Shown: positions 6,395 through 6,852 of the stretch, piece by piece
Numbering within the stretch: the stretch's first letter is position 1
Layout: each line of letters starts with the position of its first letter
From: Candidatus Adiutrix sp.
GTDB taxonomy: Bacteria; Desulfobacterota; Desulfarculia; Adiutricales; Adiutricaceae
NCBI GenBank assembly: GCA_031285975.1
Contig: JAITVE010000115.1
Coordinates: 1-6,852, forward strand
Direction: 5' to 3'
Length of the DNA stretch: 6,852 nt
Program-made: the position numbers and the translations under genes
The notes under the pieces: model-generated
What the model saw: only the letters and a program-made list of their open reading frames with translations
Databases searched by the model: none
What the model was told of the DNA's origin: nothing

Positions 6395-6422
6395 CGTCAT
6401 TCCTGCGAAGGCAGGAATGACG
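6395..6422. repeat. Perfect 12-bp palindromic repeat unit
   Basis: CGTCATTCCTGC (6395-6406), loop GAAG (6407-6410) and GCAGGAATGACG (6411-6422) form a perfect stem-loop. Its form matches the dispersed GTCATTCC-type palindromes with a GCGAAGGC-like centre, common between genes in many proteobacteria. It lacks a following T-run, so it is more likely a dispersed repeat (REP/MITE-like) than a simple terminator, though it could still affect mRNA 3' ends. Confidence 0.8.
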
Positions 6423-6548
6423 GCGGAGGTGGTTCGCATTTGAGGCGTTTTTTCAAGTGCGTCAGCCTGAGGCTCACTTCATGAGTATGAGATGTAGCCA
6501 TTGACCGGCTTCCGCACGGCGCTCACTGCGAAATAACAGGAAAACAGT

Positions 6549-6852
6549 ATGCGGAAAAAGCTCTTCATTATTATGGCGGCGTTGTGTCTGGTTGCGGCGG
6601 GGCTCATCATGGGGACTGCTTTTTCGGCCCCCGAAAAGACGTATACCAACAGCATCGGCATGGAGTTCACGCTCATTCCAGCGGGGTCGTTTAACTGGGA
6701 AGGGGATTGGTACAAGAGCGCGATCGACAGCTTTGACCAATTCGGTGAGTCTGTATATAGTGAAACAATCATTACAGATACGCCGCCCCGCACGATTACC
6801 ATCAGCAAGCCGTTCTACATGGGCACATACGAAGTGACGCAGAAGCAGTGGG
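6549..6852 (+). CDS. Secreted SUMF1 / formylglycine-generating-enzyme-fold protein (N-terminal part, cut by window end)
   Basis: An open frame from ATG 6549 runs 101 codons to the window edge without a stop. AGGA at 6538-6541 lies 7 bases upstream. Residues 1-27 are a signal peptide (MRKKLF, hydrophobic core, AFSA before PEK). After it comes the typical opening of the SUMF1 (FGE-sulfatase) domain: NSIGMEFTLIPAGSF, then PPRTITISKPFYMGTYEVTQ and KQW at the edge. True formylglycine-generating enzymes oxidise a sulfatase cysteine. However, many bacterial members are exported or non-catalytic and use the fold for binding, and the catalytic cysteines lie further downstream than this fragment reaches. 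So only the fold is assigned, not the activity. The usual MG-(S/C) segment after PAGSF is replaced by an aromatic/acidic stretch (NWEGDWYKS). Codons are less GC-biased than in neighbouring genes. Confidence 0.88.
   Translation, partial: MRKKLFIIMAALCLVAAGLIMGTAFSAPEKTYTNSIGMEFTLIPAGSFNWEGDWYKSAIDSFDQFGESVYSETIITDTPPRTITISKPFYMGTYEVTQKQW

Larger units (their letters stand above)
6265..6465 (+). repeat. 12-mer direct repeat bracketing the palindrome cluster
   Basis: CAAGTGCGTTAG at 6265-6276 and CAAGTGCGTCAG at 6454-6465 differ by one base and lie on either side of the two hairpins. They may mark the borders of a repeat element or a duplicated segment. A single pair of 12-mers is weak evidence. 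Confidence 0.35.
6239..6548. other. Gene-free, repeat-rich intergenic region
   Basis: These 310 bases between the diguanylate cyclase and the SUMF1-domain gene hold no convincing gene. They contain several inverted repeats, listed separately, and a 12-mer repeated near both ends. The 6448-6453 T-run follows no adjacent hairpin, so I call no terminator. A TTGACC at 6501-6506 could be a -35, but no matching -10 is visible before the ATG at 6549. AGGA at 6538-6541 is the ribosome site for the next gene. Confidence 0.6.

Noticed and set aside
6395..6422. CRISPR repeat
   Set aside because: There is a single palindrome and one diverged relative with no regular spacers; this fits dispersed intergenic repeats rather than an array.
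6165..6443. 92-codon + frame from the 3' end of the diguanylate cyclase into the repeats
   Set aside because: It is made of an alternate frame of the GGDEF domain plus translated palindromic repeats; no ribosome site.

Overview
The window comes from a GC-rich Gram-negative bacterium. Three of the five recognisable genes carry Sec-type signal peptides or membrane segments. The gene content (PepF-type M3 peptidase, periplasmic-sensor diguanylate cyclase, SUMF1-domain protein), a candidate sigma-54 site and palindromic intergenic repeats with GCGAAGGC-like centres suggest a delta-proteobacterium (Desulfobacterota), possibly host- or gut-associated. This placement is an impression, not a proven assignment. 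All complete genes lie on the + strand.

Layout. Positions 1-236 are a control region: an AT-rich tract with a sigma-70-like promoter pointing right, a 5' leader with a perfect GC hairpin, and at the left edge a strong Shine-Dalgarno on the minus strand suggesting a divergent gene just outside. Positions 243-1037 encode a secreted, Ala/Pro-rich protein of unknown function. A weak terminator follows; its T-tract overlaps a sequence with sigma-54 promoter spacing. Positions 1114-3722 are a two-gene operon: an M3B oligoendopeptidase F (cytosolic peptide degradation) and, 8 bases later, an unrecognised polytopic membrane protein. It is closed by a clear intrinsic terminator at 3770-3800.

Positions 3723-3943 hold an extended -10 promoter and two TTGACGG direct repeats ahead of a 764-residue diguanylate cyclase (3944-6238). 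That protein has a signal peptide, two tandem Venus-flytrap (SBP_bac_3-like) modules as in BvgS/EvgS sensor kinases, one transmembrane helix and an apparently active GGEEF domain with a product-inhibition I-site. It should convert a periplasmic small-molecule signal into cyclic di-GMP.

Positions 6239-6548 contain no gene but are rich in inverted repeats, including a perfect 12-bp-stem palindrome, and look like a small dispersed repeat cluster. At 6549 a new gene starts and runs off the right edge: a secreted SUMF1 / formylglycine-generating-enzyme-fold protein whose visible codon use is less GC-biased than its neighbours.

Apart from the peptidase and its downstream membrane protein, the genes look like independent units. 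No CRISPR array, transposase, tRNA or rRNA was seen. The most notable items are the BvgS-like sensor joined to a GGDEF output, the repeat cluster next to the SUMF1 gene, and the overlapping terminator / sigma-54 candidate.
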